Source of the DNA: Mucilaginibacter sp.
GTDB taxonomy: Bacteria; Bacteroidota; Bacteroidia; Sphingobacteriales; Sphingobacteriaceae
Reading direction: 5' to 3'
NCBI GenBank assembly: GCA_030445275.1
Contig: JAUCSE010000053.1
Coordinates: 1-64,000 of the forward strand
DNA: 64,000 nt
The notes under the pieces are model-generated. The model was not told the origin of the DNA. It saw only the letters and a program-made list of their open reading frames with translations, and searched no databases. Below are positions 29,401-38,960 of the stretch, piece by piece; within the stretch, counting starts at the first letter, position 1; every line of letters starts with the position of its first letter. The position numbers and the translations under genes are program-made.

Positions 29401-30531
29401 TCTTTCCAGGCCAATCCAGATGTTGTGATGTTCATCCTCGCAGAAAGCAGTTGGGAGATTGGAAATTAAGGTATTGCTCGCATTGGATTCATGGCCGATC
29501 GTCCTGAACTGGTTTTTCTTATTGTCAATTACATCTACCCCGCCGCCAAAAGTCCCGAACCATTTTCGTTGGTCTTTGTCGACCAAAATAGCGTGAACGA
29601 TATCACTGGTAATGGAACCTTTATTGCCTTGTTTCATGACCTTGACGCTGTGGACCCCAAATACATCTGCCAAGGCTATGCCGTCCCCGTCAGTAGCTAT
29701 CCACAGTTTGTTGGTTTTGTCGAAGCCAAGGTCGAAAATCCTGGCATTATCCAGGGTCCCTGTCTTAAACTGATATCTGGAAAGGACTTTATTACGGGTG
29801 TCGAGCAATAGCACACCCTGGTTTGTTCCCATCCAGAGTACATTGTTGATGTCTTCCCGGATAGTGTTTACATGGATATTTGCAGGAAACATCAAAATCA
29901 CCGAATCTGACACGGCATCATATAGCCCCACACCAATACCATCGATCACCACCCAGGTCTGATTGTGCGAATCTGTTTTGATCGATTGGAGCCGGGCATT
30001 AGCTAAAATAAAATGACGCTTTCTATCTACGACAGCGATCTGTTTACCTACTCTTTTGCCTTTGTTATAGACGATCAACCCCAAAGCGTTGGTGCCAACA
30101 AATACCTGTCCTTGCCGGTTGGTCTGGATAGTATAAACCGGATTGTCCATTTTCCTAAGCTTACCCATGTGTCCATACCGGCTAAAATAGGTGCCTGAAA
30201 ACTTGAATGTCTGATTATCAAGGATACCAATACCCTTTTCTGTTCCAACCCATAAATCCTCTAATTGATCTTCGGCTATGGTGTTCACCTCCTGACTCGG
30301 CAATGATGTCGAATCGCCGATGGTTGTCCTGAATTTTTTCAAACTCGAACCATCGTATCTATTCAGTCCATCAAATGTGCCAAACCACATAAAACCAAAA
30401 TGATCCTGATAAACGCAATTGACACTATTGTTGGAAAGTCCTTGTTCCAGGCCAATTGATGTTACGGTTTGTGCAAAATCAGCTTCTACCCCTATAAAAA
30501 TCACAAAAAGAATAGAAATCAGATACTTCAT
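26461..30531 (-). CDS. Hybrid two-component system sensor-regulator (HTCS)
   Basis: 1356 residues, one polypeptide carrying a whole phosphorelay. In order: signal peptide; two seven-bladed periplasmic Reg_prop propellers (about 20-690, repeats such as DQLEDLWVGTEKGIGILD, HNIWIGLERGGVSYWNP); Y_Y_Y domain (about 690-770); one membrane segment (about 780-800); HisKA with FFTNISHELRAPLTLI near 840; HATPase (GPGIPP, GFGIGLFISKKL); receiver with IDDDAEL and phosphoacceptor in IIVCDVFMNGMSG near 1152; AraC-type HTH at the end. It senses oligosaccharides in the periplasm and activates the matching PUL. It is divergent from susC/susD at 30.8 kb, its probable target, together with GH88. Confidence 0.95.
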   Translation of the reverse strand: MKYLISILFVIFIGVEADFAQTVTSIGLEQGLSNNSVNCVYQDHFGFMWFGTFDGLNRYDGSSLKKFRTTIGDSTSLPSQEVNTIAEDQLEDLWVGTEKGIGILDNQTFKFSGTYFSRYGHMGKLRKMDNPVYTIQTNRQGQVFVGTNALGLIVYNKGKRVGKQIAVVDRKRHFILANARLQSIKTDSHNQTWVVIDGIGVGLYDAVSDSVILMFPANIHVNTIREDINNVLWMGTNQGVLLLDTRNKVLSRYQFKTGTLDNARIFDLGFDKTNKLWIATDGDGIALADVFGVHSVKVMKQGNKGSITSDIVHAILVDKDQRKWFGTFGGGVDVIDNKKNQFRTIGHESNASNTLISNLPTAFCEDEHHNIWIGLERGGVSYWNPRSGEFKNYVHDSTDIHSISSNRVYSIVRDELNNLWIATYGGGVNKFDPRTGQFTTIPFVQQDKGLKYVKKLYIDAQKRIWAGCVLGRWPGNLEKGLYVYDQTIRKFVPVPYDVKPQIISITANKDDTIWVGNYTGFSQINTRTGATTSTNLGIPVTALFESNGNLWIGTYGRGLLLYDTKKHTFEQFTEKNGLSNNTILNIEEDNQHFLWMSTFNGLSKFDPVNHRSENFYAADGLQSNQFNLNAAGKLSNGELLFGGINGFNIFQPAGIKQFTDFPKLLLTAVRIANENIDAKSEFVKDAPSIYEIKNIVMPFDNAVLSLDFVALEFSIPEKINYAYYMEGWDKSWIYVNNLHSANYSKLNEGRYTLHIKCTNPSGVWNPAERLMYITVLPPWYRSWYAYVSYFCVLGAVIYLYLYYQKKQTRLSYEIKLANLKTVQEKEINEKRISFFTNISHELRAPLTLIINPIRELAIDKKDADAVDLNAVYRNTRRLLSMVDQLMLFRKTEEEISDLNLGPVNLANLCEEVFLCFNNQVKSKKINYAFEKPETGLTIHADREKLEIVFFNLLSNAVKYTPDHGSVVLKVEEVGGQAKVTISDTGPGIPPIAAENLFDKFYRIPGAPEKAESGFGIGLFISKKLVDIHSGRIGFQNRLNGGTDFFVMLPLTTEPYDAEYLPDIYNKISNLSSEIFPDISENIGTPGVSAGFEDKLTKMVSDKPVVMLIDDDAELRSYLKSLLIKEYQVIEADTAELGFTTIANSEPDIIVCDVFMNGMSGVDLCLKVKESPVLNYIPFILLTNSSASEIKLKGLENGADDYITKPFENDLLLARIKGILKTRRTLKSYFINEITLKNHSIKVSEEYRDFLSKCILIVEENLTDDAFNVKQLTAKLGMSQSALFKRIKSISGLSINEFIRFIRLRKAAELMINTNLQVKEIAFSVGFQQTHYFRAQFFKVFGLNPSEFINKHRSVKR

Positions 30532-30654
30532 AGATTATTCATAGCAATCGTTCACCTCTATATACAAATATCTAATGATTTGCCAGATATCGGCATAATA
30601 AAAAACTCGTTTTCGAAATACTTTATGCAACCAGGCATGCCCACGAATCCTTTT

Positions 30655-30720
30655 TGACAGAAACGCCAAAATTTAGGTCAGAAAGGCGAAATTCCCGCTT
30701 ATATCATATAGTTAATTTTG
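30655..30720 (+). promoter_or_regulatory. Predicted HTCS operator and promoter for susC2
   Basis: Units TGACAGAAA (30655-30663) and GGTCAGAAA (30676-30684) are 21 bp apart with CGCCAAAATTTA between, nearly the same as before GH88. The -7 element TAATTTTG (30713-30720) starts 37 bp after the second unit, exactly as there. ATG follows 37 bp later. Confidence 0.7.
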
Positions 30721-30756
30721 AGGATTATCAATTAACCAATATTAAACCACCAACGC

Positions 30757-33700
30757 ATGAGGAATTTTACTTTTAAAATCAAATGGAAAATTTTGCCGGC
30801 TGTATTATCCTTAGTACTGCTGTTGTGTATAAAGGCGAACGCGCAAAACGCGCCCGTTAGCGGTACGGTTATCGATGCCCAGTCCAACCAAACCGTGATC
30901 GGGGCAACGGTTATTATTAAAGGCTCTACCGCCGGTACCGCGACGGACGTGAAAGGCGCTTTCAAATTAGCCGTTCAACCGGGGGCTATGCTGGAAATCA
31001 GAAGCATCGGTTATCAAACGATGACCTTGCCGGCCGACTTTGCCAAAGCCATGATGATCAGGCTTCAGCCTGATAACAGCAAGCTCAGCGAGGTCGTCGT
31101 GGTGGGTTATTCCACCACCCAGAAAAGGGCCACGCTTACTGGTGCGATCAGCACGCTGGACTCAACTACCTTTAAAAATAGGGTGTCCACCAATCCCCTG
31201 AGTGCCATACAAGGTTCTGTGCCCGGCGTTGTGGTATCGCGCACTTCGGGTAAACCAGGCCAGGAGAATTGGAATTTTCAAGTTCGCGGTGCCTCCTCAA
31301 CCAACTCCACGCCACCTTTGGTTGTGGTAGACGGGGTACCCTATACAGATCCGAGTATCTTAAGTTCTTTCAACAATGACGACATCGCTACCATGTCATT
31401 CCTGAAAGACGGATCCGCAGCGATCTACGGTGCCCGGGCGGCAAACGGGGTTGTCCTGATCACCACCAAAACAGGTAAATCCGGTGCGCCGGTTGTCAGC
31501 TATAACGGGCTTTATGCCTTAAAGCCGGTTGGCTTACTCCGTAAGTATACGACACTGCCACAATGGTATGAAATGGTCAATGAAGGCTATACCAATAATA
31601 ACGCGGTCAACCCCTTCAAAGCGTTCGAGCAATATTTCCTGAACCCCAACGGGCAGGTTGTCTCTCCGGGCGCTTTTAATCAGCCCGATGAGGCGTTCTT
31701 TAACTACGACCTGACCAAGGCACTTTTTACAACCGCATCCACCGACCAACAAAATGTTTCTATTTCCGGGCGTGGCAATAAAGCCGGTTATTATTTGTCA
31801 TTTGGTTATCTGGATGATGGCAGTAATTTAAAGTATGGCACCAATTTCAACAAAAAATACAATGCCCGCGTTAATACCGATTTCAATATACTGAAAGGAT
31901 TGAAGATCACCAATCAGCTGTTCTATGAGCGCCAGGACCGTGTAGAACCCTCTGCGCTAAGCACACTCCTATCCGGTCCTAGCAACACGCAGCCCGGGTC
32001 ACCGCTTTACCGTGCCGATGGTCAGCCGCTATACCAGTGGGGGCAGTTCCTGAGTCCCGTCGGCCTGGCTGAACAGGGCGGTGACAAAGAGCAGGTGGAT
32101 AACCGTATTAATGAACAGTTTGGTCTGAATTATGATATCAACGACTATTTCCGGCTGAACGGCTCCGCGGCCGTTCGCTATACCCTGACAGACCTCCAGC
32201 AGCATGTCAATAATATGAGCTTCACTAACTATGACGGTACAAAGGTCATTTCCCAGTATGGTATCGGGAATGACTTTAACTCCTTCAGAAGGGACTATCA
32301 GCAATCCACCTATCAAAGTTATTTTGCGAATGCGGAATATCACCAAACGTTCAACAGTGTACATAATGTATATGCCATGATCGGTGTGTCACAGGAAAAA
32401 TATCACTATGACACCTTTTGGAACAAAGTCAATAATATGCCACCGAGTTTGAACAACATTGGACAGGGCACCCCTCTTCCGAATGCGAGTGACACCAGGG
32501 GCGGTGATATTTATGACTGGGCGATCAACTCCTACTTTGGAAGGGCCACTTATAACTACAAAAGCAAATATTTATTTGAAGCGATAGGCCGCTATGATGG
32601 CTCGTCCAGGTTTACAGCCGCCAATAATCATCGCTGGAAATTCTTTCCAAGTGTTCTAGCTGCATGGGTAATCAGCAATGAACCATTTATGACAGACATC
32701 AAGTGGCTGAGTAACCTCAAACTTCGCGGATCATATGCGGTTGTAGGAAATCAGGCTGGTATCGGTAATTATGATTACATCGCCACCGTCAACAACAATT
32801 CGGGCGCTTATCCCTTTGGCACATCGAACCCTCCCACCAGTGTGACGACGACTTCACCCGGCGCCATTGTCGCGCCTGACCGGACATGGGAACAGGTAGA
32901 AACCAAAAATATAGGACTTGACTTTTCCCTGTTGGGTAACAAATTATCCGGAACGGTCGATATCTATGAAAAATATAACCGGAACATGCTAATCGCCGTC
33001 GTTTACCCCGTAACATTGGGCGGCACCGCCCCTTTAACCAACAACGGTAATTTAAGAACCAGGGGATATGATTTATCCTTAACCTGGAGTGATAAAATTG
33101 GCCAGGTTAATTATTCCATCACGGGTATTCTCAGTGATAATAAAAATAACCTCGTCAACATTGGCGGCGCGAATGTTCGTACTCCTGGTTTAAACGGCGG
33201 CGTGCAGGGCTTTCCGATCAACTCCTATTTCGGATATCAATATACCGGCATCATTCAAAACGCCGCCCAGTTAGCAGATTACAAAGCGACATTTTCAGGT
33301 GGTGGTTTGCCTGCTAACCTTGGCGTAGGTGATGCGATGTTTGCCGACCTGAACGGAGATCATAAGTTTGACGCCACCGATATCAAATATATGGGTAACA
33401 ACAACATCCGGATGAGCTTTTCCACCCGCCTGAATTTAAGCTGGAGTAATTTTGATTTTTCCGCTTTATTGCAGGGTGTTGGCCATCGTGATGCTTATAG
33501 GAACGGTTCTTTATATCGCCCGGCCGTAGGCAGTGGTTTTAACCTTTCTTCCTTTTTTTACCACAAGACCTGGAGTCCGGACAGACCTGATGCGCCTTAT
33601 CCAAAGCTGACTTCGGACGCTACGGTTCAGAACTATGATTATGCCGCGTCTAATCTCACCATCAAAAACAATCGGTATATCAGATTAAAAAACCTCGTGA

Positions 33701-33888
33701 TCGGTTATACCTTACCTAAAAGCCTTACCCAAAAAGCGGGCTTGTCCAAGGTGCGCGTTTATCTCTCGGGTGAAAACATATGGGAAGCCGCAGCCATTAA
33801 AGACGGCTGGGATCCGGAGGCTCCTGACAGCGTCGACCAGTTTCCGTTCTACCGCACCTACGCGCTTGGTTTAAACGTCACCTTTTAA
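30757..33888 (+). CDS. SusC/RagA family TonB-dependent outer-membrane transporter
   Basis: 1043 residues. Signal peptide (KILPAVLSLVLLLCIKANAQ), regulatory-like domain (VSGTVIDAQSNQTVIGATVIIKGSTAG), plug with KLSEVVVVGYSTTQKRATLTGAI, VVVDGVPYTDPS and AAIYGARAANGVVLITTKTGK, then the barrel ending in FYRTYALGLNVTF. Pairs with the SusD gene 10 bp downstream. Predicted to be activated by the HTCS encoded on the opposite strand. Compared with the SusC at 6.2 kb it is distinct in length and plug sequence, so it probably imports another fragment or another glycan. Confidence 0.95.
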   Translation: MRNFTFKIKWKILPAVLSLVLLLCIKANAQNAPVSGTVIDAQSNQTVIGATVIIKGSTAGTATDVKGAFKLAVQPGAMLEIRSIGYQTMTLPADFAKAMMIRLQPDNSKLSEVVVVGYSTTQKRATLTGAISTLDSTTFKNRVSTNPLSAIQGSVPGVVVSRTSGKPGQENWNFQVRGASSTNSTPPLVVVDGVPYTDPSILSSFNNDDIATMSFLKDGSAAIYGARAANGVVLITTKTGKSGAPVVSYNGLYALKPVGLLRKYTTLPQWYEMVNEGYTNNNAVNPFKAFEQYFLNPNGQVVSPGAFNQPDEAFFNYDLTKALFTTASTDQQNVSISGRGNKAGYYLSFGYLDDGSNLKYGTNFNKKYNARVNTDFNILKGLKITNQLFYERQDRVEPSALSTLLSGPSNTQPGSPLYRADGQPLYQWGQFLSPVGLAEQGGDKEQVDNRINEQFGLNYDINDYFRLNGSAAVRYTLTDLQQHVNNMSFTNYDGTKVISQYGIGNDFNSFRRDYQQSTYQSYFANAEYHQTFNSVHNVYAMIGVSQEKYHYDTFWNKVNNMPPSLNNIGQGTPLPNASDTRGGDIYDWAINSYFGRATYNYKSKYLFEAIGRYDGSSRFTAANNHRWKFFPSVLAAWVISNEPFMTDIKWLSNLKLRGSYAVVGNQAGIGNYDYIATVNNNSGAYPFGTSNPPTSVTTTSPGAIVAPDRTWEQVETKNIGLDFSLLGNKLSGTVDIYEKYNRNMLIAVVYPVTLGGTAPLTNNGNLRTRGYDLSLTWSDKIGQVNYSITGILSDNKNNLVNIGGANVRTPGLNGGVQGFPINSYFGYQYTGIIQNAAQLADYKATFSGGGLPANLGVGDAMFADLNGDHKFDATDIKYMGNNNIRMSFSTRLNLSWSNFDFSALLQGVGHRDAYRNGSLYRPAVGSGFNLSSFFYHKTWSPDRPDAPYPKLTSDATVQNYDYAASNLTIKNNRYIRLKNLVIGYTLPKSLTQKAGLSKVRVYLSGENIWEAAAIKDGWDPEAPDSVDQFPFYRTYALGLNVTF

Positions 33889-33898
33889 TTGATTTGAC

Positions 33899-35653
33899 AT
33901 GAAGAATTTCCATAAAAAAACAATAATCACATTACTAAGCATCCTGTCGATTTTGCAGGGCGCATGTAAGAAAGATTTAAATCTGACACCCGCTAATCAA
34001 CCGACGGACGCGACTTACTGGACGACGCCGGACCAATTCAAGTCGGCTGCTTCTTTATTTTATAATTACTTTCCAACATTTGATTATGCAGTCGCCTACC
34101 TTCAGCCTTATGACCTGGAGGCAGATTATAATTCAGATTTTTGTGGCGCACTAACGCCATACAGTGAATCAAGCTACACGCCACCCCTAACCAATGCGGC
34201 CTATACTAATGCCTACAGCCAGTTGAGAACAATCAACTATCTACTGGCAAAAGCGCAAACTTATCAGGGTGATGCCTCGGGCATCAAACAATATGTAGCT
34301 GAAGCTCATTTTTTCCGCGCATTTGTTTATTTCCGCCTGCTGATGTATTTTGGTGGTGTTCCCTTAATTACCAGTCCACTTACACCAAGCTCAGCCGAAC
34401 TGCAGGCACCCAGGGCTAAACGTGATGATCTGGTCAATTACATTATTGCAGAACTTGACGCGGCCTCCGCTAATCTCTTAACGGAGGATCAGATAGCGGC
34501 CGCTGATAAAGGCCGGATCAGCAAGACCGCCGCACTCGCCTTTGAAGGAAGAGTAACCTTGTTCGAAGGTACCTGGAATAAGTTTCGCAGTAATGCCACG
34601 CGAGCCAATGAAATGCTGGATAAATCTGTTAATGCGTCCAACCAGGTAATTACCAGCGGCCAGTATCAGCTATTCGCTCCTGAAAACGGCATTGCGTTAG
34701 GTGATTCTACTTACAAATACCTGTTTATACTGGAGAATCAAAAATCTAATCCCTTAGGATACACCAAGGCGAATAATAAGGAGTTTATTATCTCCAATCG
34801 CTACGATTACAGCCTAAGACAAATTGGCGCGCTGATCACCCATAGTGGTGTTGGAACTCCAACCAGTAAATTTGCTAATCTCTTTTTATGTAAGGACGGC
34901 TTACCAATAGATAAGTCTCCCTTATTTTCCGGTTACGGCACTAAGGCATCAGAATTTCAAAACAGAGATACCCGGATGCAAAACATGTTCCGGATTCCAG
35001 GCAATAAATACTATGATAATAACCCCAATCCGCGGTTTGCCTTAGACGGCAGTACGACCACGAACGCAGGCATCGCTTTTGACCCGGTACCTACCGTGAC
35101 AAATACAGGTTATTTTAATAATAAATACCGTACAGAACGAGGCTCGGCTGATCGTACAGAGGCGTATGACTACCCTGTACTAAGGTATGCCGAGGTATTA
35201 TTAAATTATGCCGAAGCAAAGTTTGAACGCGACGGATCTATCAGTGACGCAGACCTGAATTTGTCCTTAAATAAGGTAAGAACAAGCCAGCGAACAAAAT
35301 TACCGGCATTAACCAATGCCTTTGTGTCCGGTAATGGTTTAGACATGCGCACCGAGATCCGGAGGGAGCGATCCATTGAACTGGCATGGGAAGGATTAAG
35401 AATCTTTGATATCCTACGATGGAAAACAGCAGAAATCGAAATGAAGACCTCCTTGTTGGGTATCAAATATACGGGAACACCATATGCAACAGATTCCAGA
35501 TGGACGGCACAGGCGGCGTTGGGTACAGAAAATGGCTTCCTGGTCATTGAGTCTGCTTCGAAACGTTTTTTCACGGATAAGAATTATCTACTACCCCTGC
35601 CAACACAGGAAATTGTGGCAAATCCTAATTTAACGCAAAACCCGGGCTGGTAA
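33899..35653 (+). CDS. SusD/RagB family glycan-binding lipoprotein
   Basis: 584 residues, normal length. Lipobox LQGAC, then SusD helices (ATYWTTPDQFKSAASLFYNYF, AEAHFFRAFVYFRLLMYFGGVPLITSPL, YAEVLLNYAEAKFER, RRERSIELAWEGLRIFDILRWKTAE) and the C-terminal LPLPTQEIVANPNLTQNPGW. Surface partner of the SusC just upstream. A strong terminator follows 19 bp after the stop, so no further gene is co-transcribed. Confidence 0.95.
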   Translation: MKNFHKKTIITLLSILSILQGACKKDLNLTPANQPTDATYWTTPDQFKSAASLFYNYFPTFDYAVAYLQPYDLEADYNSDFCGALTPYSESSYTPPLTNAAYTNAYSQLRTINYLLAKAQTYQGDASGIKQYVAEAHFFRAFVYFRLLMYFGGVPLITSPLTPSSAELQAPRAKRDDLVNYIIAELDAASANLLTEDQIAAADKGRISKTAALAFEGRVTLFEGTWNKFRSNATRANEMLDKSVNASNQVITSGQYQLFAPENGIALGDSTYKYLFILENQKSNPLGYTKANNKEFIISNRYDYSLRQIGALITHSGVGTPTSKFANLFLCKDGLPIDKSPLFSGYGTKASEFQNRDTRMQNMFRIPGNKYYDNNPNPRFALDGSTTTNAGIAFDPVPTVTNTGYFNNKYRTERGSADRTEAYDYPVLRYAEVLLNYAEAKFERDGSISDADLNLSLNKVRTSQRTKLPALTNAFVSGNGLDMRTEIRRERSIELAWEGLRIFDILRWKTAEIEMKTSLLGIKYTGTPYATDSRWTAQAALGTENGFLVIESASKRFFTDKNYLLPLPTQEIVANPNLTQNPGW

Positions 35654-35671
35654 TACACTTCCGTTGCTATA

Positions 35672-35709
35672 ACAGATTGCGATTGATTATTAATTGCAAT
35701 CTGTTTTTC
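35672..35709 (+). terminator. Intrinsic terminator after susD2
   Basis: ACAGATTGC (35672-35680) pairs perfectly with GCAATCTGT (35696-35704) and is followed by a TTTTT run. It separates the sugar-uptake operon from the LanB gene. Confidence 0.85.
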
Positions 35710-35888
35710 TCTTATTTTAAGGATCAGTCTGGAATATTATCCTATACTGTGCATGATTTACGATGGAGGTTGATGGTATATCAGGATATCCTGAGAACGA
35801 TTTCACTCCAGACCAGTAACTGTTCCGTCATGGTTTTACTTCTCCTTTTTGATTGATAATCCGGAAATCAGTTTACCCGCAATACACT

Positions 35889-38800
35889 ATGGCATATCAA
35901 TTTGCCCCTTATCTGTTGCTGCGCATGCCGGCGAAAAATATCAAGGATTATACCACGGATATTTCCGTTATTATTTCAGACCCGCTATTCCGCACAGCCA
36001 TATTAATGGCTTCCCCGGTATTTTATTTCAGCCTGAAACGTGCAGGTTTTATTGCCGCCGATCTTTCAGAAAAAGAGCAGCTGACGCTCCTCAAATATTA
36101 TAACAGGTTCTGTTTTCGTCCAACACCCTTCGGTCTTTTTTCGTCCGTAACACTTGCGGAATGGTCCGAAGAATATTTTCCGACGACCAATGCACACCCT
36201 GAATACCGGGCAATCGTCCATACCGACCAGGCTTATCAAAACGCCATTATACAAAACACAGACCAAAGCGCGTTGCCGTCAATAACTATTTTTGAGGGTA
36301 ATCCATCCATCTACCGCGCATTAAGGGAGTTCCGTTTCTTCCGGACAAGTTTGGACGACAACCTGAAGCACCGGGAGTATCAGCTCCAGTCCATTGCCTT
36401 TTCCAGGTTGCTGGATGACCTGATCAGTTTTTGCCGAAATGGTAAAGGCCGGACGGAGATCGTTGACTACATCATTAAAAAAGCTTTATGTGCCAATGAT
36501 GAGGGCGAAGCCTACGCCGATTTCCTGATCGATGCCCAGCTTCTCGTCAACCGGATGAGGCCCAATATAACCGGTAATGATTACCTGATCCGTTTACAGG
36601 AAAAACTCCGGAAGGCTAAGCATACCGGAAATCTACCCGGAACTGTCAGCGACCTCCTTAAACGGAAACATCCGATTCAAGAGGGATATTTCCAGGGACT
36701 TAAGGAAAATTTGAAAATGCTATTGCCGGACGATATGAAGGCGTTGGTTCCGGAGGAGCTAAGCATCATCCTTTATCGGGACAAGCAGCACGAAACCCTT
36801 GGCAGGAATATTCGGGACAAGCTCAGCAACGGAATAGATGCGCTTATGGCCTTAACACCAGCCGAAAACCTTCCGGCCATGGCCCAATTTGTAAAGTCAT
36901 ATCAACGGTATTTTGAAGGACAATGTATCCCGCTGCTGGCAGCGCTTGATCCCGAGATCGGGATTGGGTACCAGCAACCCGCGGCAGGAAAAGACAACCC
37001 TTTACTGGAAACCCTGCATATTCCTGCTCCACCAACGAATGAAAATGTCATCAGCTGGACGGCCGGGCACAGTTGCCTGCTGGAAAACTGGCACAGGACC
37101 AATGAAGAGGACCTCCGCGTGATCCGGTTGAGCCCTGCGGAGCTTGAACAACTCGGACCTAAGGAATCCCCCTTATCCATACTCGGGATGTCCGTCTTAT
37201 TCCGGGAGGCCGGCGATAAAGTATTTATTGAAAGCGCCGGGGGTATCAACGCGCCCGCACTTTTAGGCCGGTTTACGATAGCTGACCCTAAGATACATGC
37301 AGCAGCCTGTTCCATGGCTGAAATCCAGGAACAGCAAAATCCCGATTTGCTTTTCGCAGAACTGTTACATCTGGCCGATCCACATGTGGACAATATAAAT
37401 CGCAGAGCGCATATCTGGCACTACGAACTGCCCATTACCGCGGCATCGGAATTGCCGGTTGAAAGACAATTGGAATTAGCAGATCTGTATTTAACCATAT
37501 ACAACAATCAGGTTTTCCTTTATTCCAAAAAGCATAGCAAATTCGTTATTCCGAGGTTGACCTCCGCTTACAACCATAGCCTTAACCAGCTCCCAATTTT
37601 TCGTTTTCTCGCAGACCTGCCCTATCAATATAGCCGGCACAACCTCAGTTTCGATCTCCGGCAATTTTTTCCCGGCTTGTTTTTTTACCCGAGAGTCGAA
37701 TACCTTTCCGCTATTCTTTACCCCGCCACCTGGGTGCTCCGGGAAGAACAATTGAACCTGCTGCGTACCAGCACCGCAGTGCAGGAGATCCATATATTTA
37801 AAAAACTGCGACAACAACTTCGCCTGCCCAAGAAGTTTTCAATGGCAGAAGGGGACCGGCAGCTTGTCTTTTATGCGGACCGTGATGCTGACATCCTTTT
37901 TTTCATCCATTGTATCAGGCAGAAAACGGAAGTTATCCTGCAGGAGTTCCTGGGTAATGGCGAGATCCGGCAATACAATGCTTACCTGATACCTCGTGAA
38001 CGCCTTCTCCTGCCCCCTCCCCCGACAATTACAAATCATTTAAAAGCGGTCAGGTCAAAGATTAAACGTAAATATATTCCCGGGTCCGAATGGTTATATC
38101 TTAAAATATATGCACCCAGGGTCGGTACGTCACGATTGCTCCTCAGGTTATACCCCTTACTCCGGAGGCAATATAAACATGGCTGTATACAGCGCTGGTT
38201 CTTCATTCGCTATGAAGATCACGCCCCGCATGTCCGGTTAAGAATGCAGGTAAATCCAGAGGCGATCAGCGAAATACTGCTCGCGTTTAAGGCCAAACTG
38301 GAGGACAGGGTTCAGCATCATGTGGTCCGGGAATATCAGATCGATGTATACAATCGGGAATTGGAGCGTTACGCGCTCGCCGGTATCGATAAAACCGAGG
38401 ATTTTTTCTGGACAAGCAGCGAACTGGTGTTGCATTTCATCAATCGGGTGGAAGACAGCACTGTTCATTATCTCTTTGCGCTGCACTCAGTCAGGGCTAT
38501 CATTGAAACTTTTATACCGGATCAAGATGAACAATTATTATTCTCCTACAAGAGTTATGAAGAGTTCCTGCCGGAGTTTAAAAAAATGCAGGTCCATGTG
38601 GAACTGGATAAAAAATATCGTGTACTGCAAAAAGACATCAGGGAGGCACTGATCGGCGAAAACAACAGCTTTTACCGCAGCTCTGCCAAAGCGGCCAGAA
38701 ATTTCAGAGGATCTATAACTAAACTGCGGGAAAGTGTTCCACAAGAAGATGACCGTATTTTATCTTATTTAAGAAGCATTATCCATATGCACCTGAACCG

Positions 38801-38906
38801 AATCTTCGCGGAAGAACCAAGGAAGCAGGAAATGATCACTTATTATCTGTTATATAAATTTCTAAACTCGGAAAAAGGAAGAAATAAAAACAGAAAAGAG
38901 CATTAA
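35889..38906 (+). CDS. LanB-type lantibiotic dehydratase
   Basis: 1005 residues from the ATG at 35889; the track start at 35853 is a TTG and adds 12 residues. N-terminal glutamylation domain begins MAYQFAPYLLLRMP and contains the diagnostic YYNRFCFRPTPFGLFSSV (residues about 70-87); the C-terminal elimination domain (about 730-1000, WLYLKIYAPRVGTSRLLLRLYPLLRR, WFFIRYEDHAPHVRLRM, YQIDVYNREL) is the SpaB_C/thiopeptide-type part. In the family, Ser and Thr of a precursor peptide are glutamylated from glutamyl-tRNA and eliminated to dehydroamino acids. Full length, no frameshift. No LanC cyclase, protease or ABC exporter is in the window, so thioether formation is not supported; see the 58-residue peptide at 41200. 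Confidence 0.92.
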   Translation: MAYQFAPYLLLRMPAKNIKDYTTDISVIISDPLFRTAILMASPVFYFSLKRAGFIAADLSEKEQLTLLKYYNRFCFRPTPFGLFSSVTLAEWSEEYFPTTNAHPEYRAIVHTDQAYQNAIIQNTDQSALPSITIFEGNPSIYRALREFRFFRTSLDDNLKHREYQLQSIAFSRLLDDLISFCRNGKGRTEIVDYIIKKALCANDEGEAYADFLIDAQLLVNRMRPNITGNDYLIRLQEKLRKAKHTGNLPGTVSDLLKRKHPIQEGYFQGLKENLKMLLPDDMKALVPEELSIILYRDKQHETLGRNIRDKLSNGIDALMALTPAENLPAMAQFVKSYQRYFEGQCIPLLAALDPEIGIGYQQPAAGKDNPLLETLHIPAPPTNENVISWTAGHSCLLENWHRTNEEDLRVIRLSPAELEQLGPKESPLSILGMSVLFREAGDKVFIESAGGINAPALLGRFTIADPKIHAAACSMAEIQEQQNPDLLFAELLHLADPHVDNINRRAHIWHYELPITAASELPVERQLELADLYLTIYNNQVFLYSKKHSKFVIPRLTSAYNHSLNQLPIFRFLADLPYQYSRHNLSFDLRQFFPGLFFYPRVEYLSAILYPATWVLREEQLNLLRTSTAVQEIHIFKKLRQQLRLPKKFSMAEGDRQLVFYADRDADILFFIHCIRQKTEVILQEFLGNGEIRQYNAYLIPRERLLLPPPPTITNHLKAVRSKIKRKYIPGSEWLYLKIYAPRVGTSRLLLRLYPLLRRQYKHGCIQRWFFIRYEDHAPHVRLRMQVNPEAISEILLAFKAKLEDRVQHHVVREYQIDVYNRELERYALAGIDKTEDFFWTSSELVLHFINRVEDSTVHYLFALHSVRAIIETFIPDQDEQLLFSYKSYEEFLPEFKKMQVHVELDKKYRVLQKDIREALIGENNSFYRSSAKAARNFRGSITKLRESVPQEDDRILSYLRSIIHMHLNRIFAEEPRKQEMITYYLLYKFLNSEKGRNKNRKEH

Positions 38907-38960
38907 ATATCGCTAATACCCGACGATTAACGTAGCCATAGGCTCACATTTTGCTGCCTT

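Noticed and set aside
36902-37393. 163-residue minus-strand ORF inside lanB
   Set aside because: Ser/Cys-rich antisense shadow of a full-length dehydratase frame.
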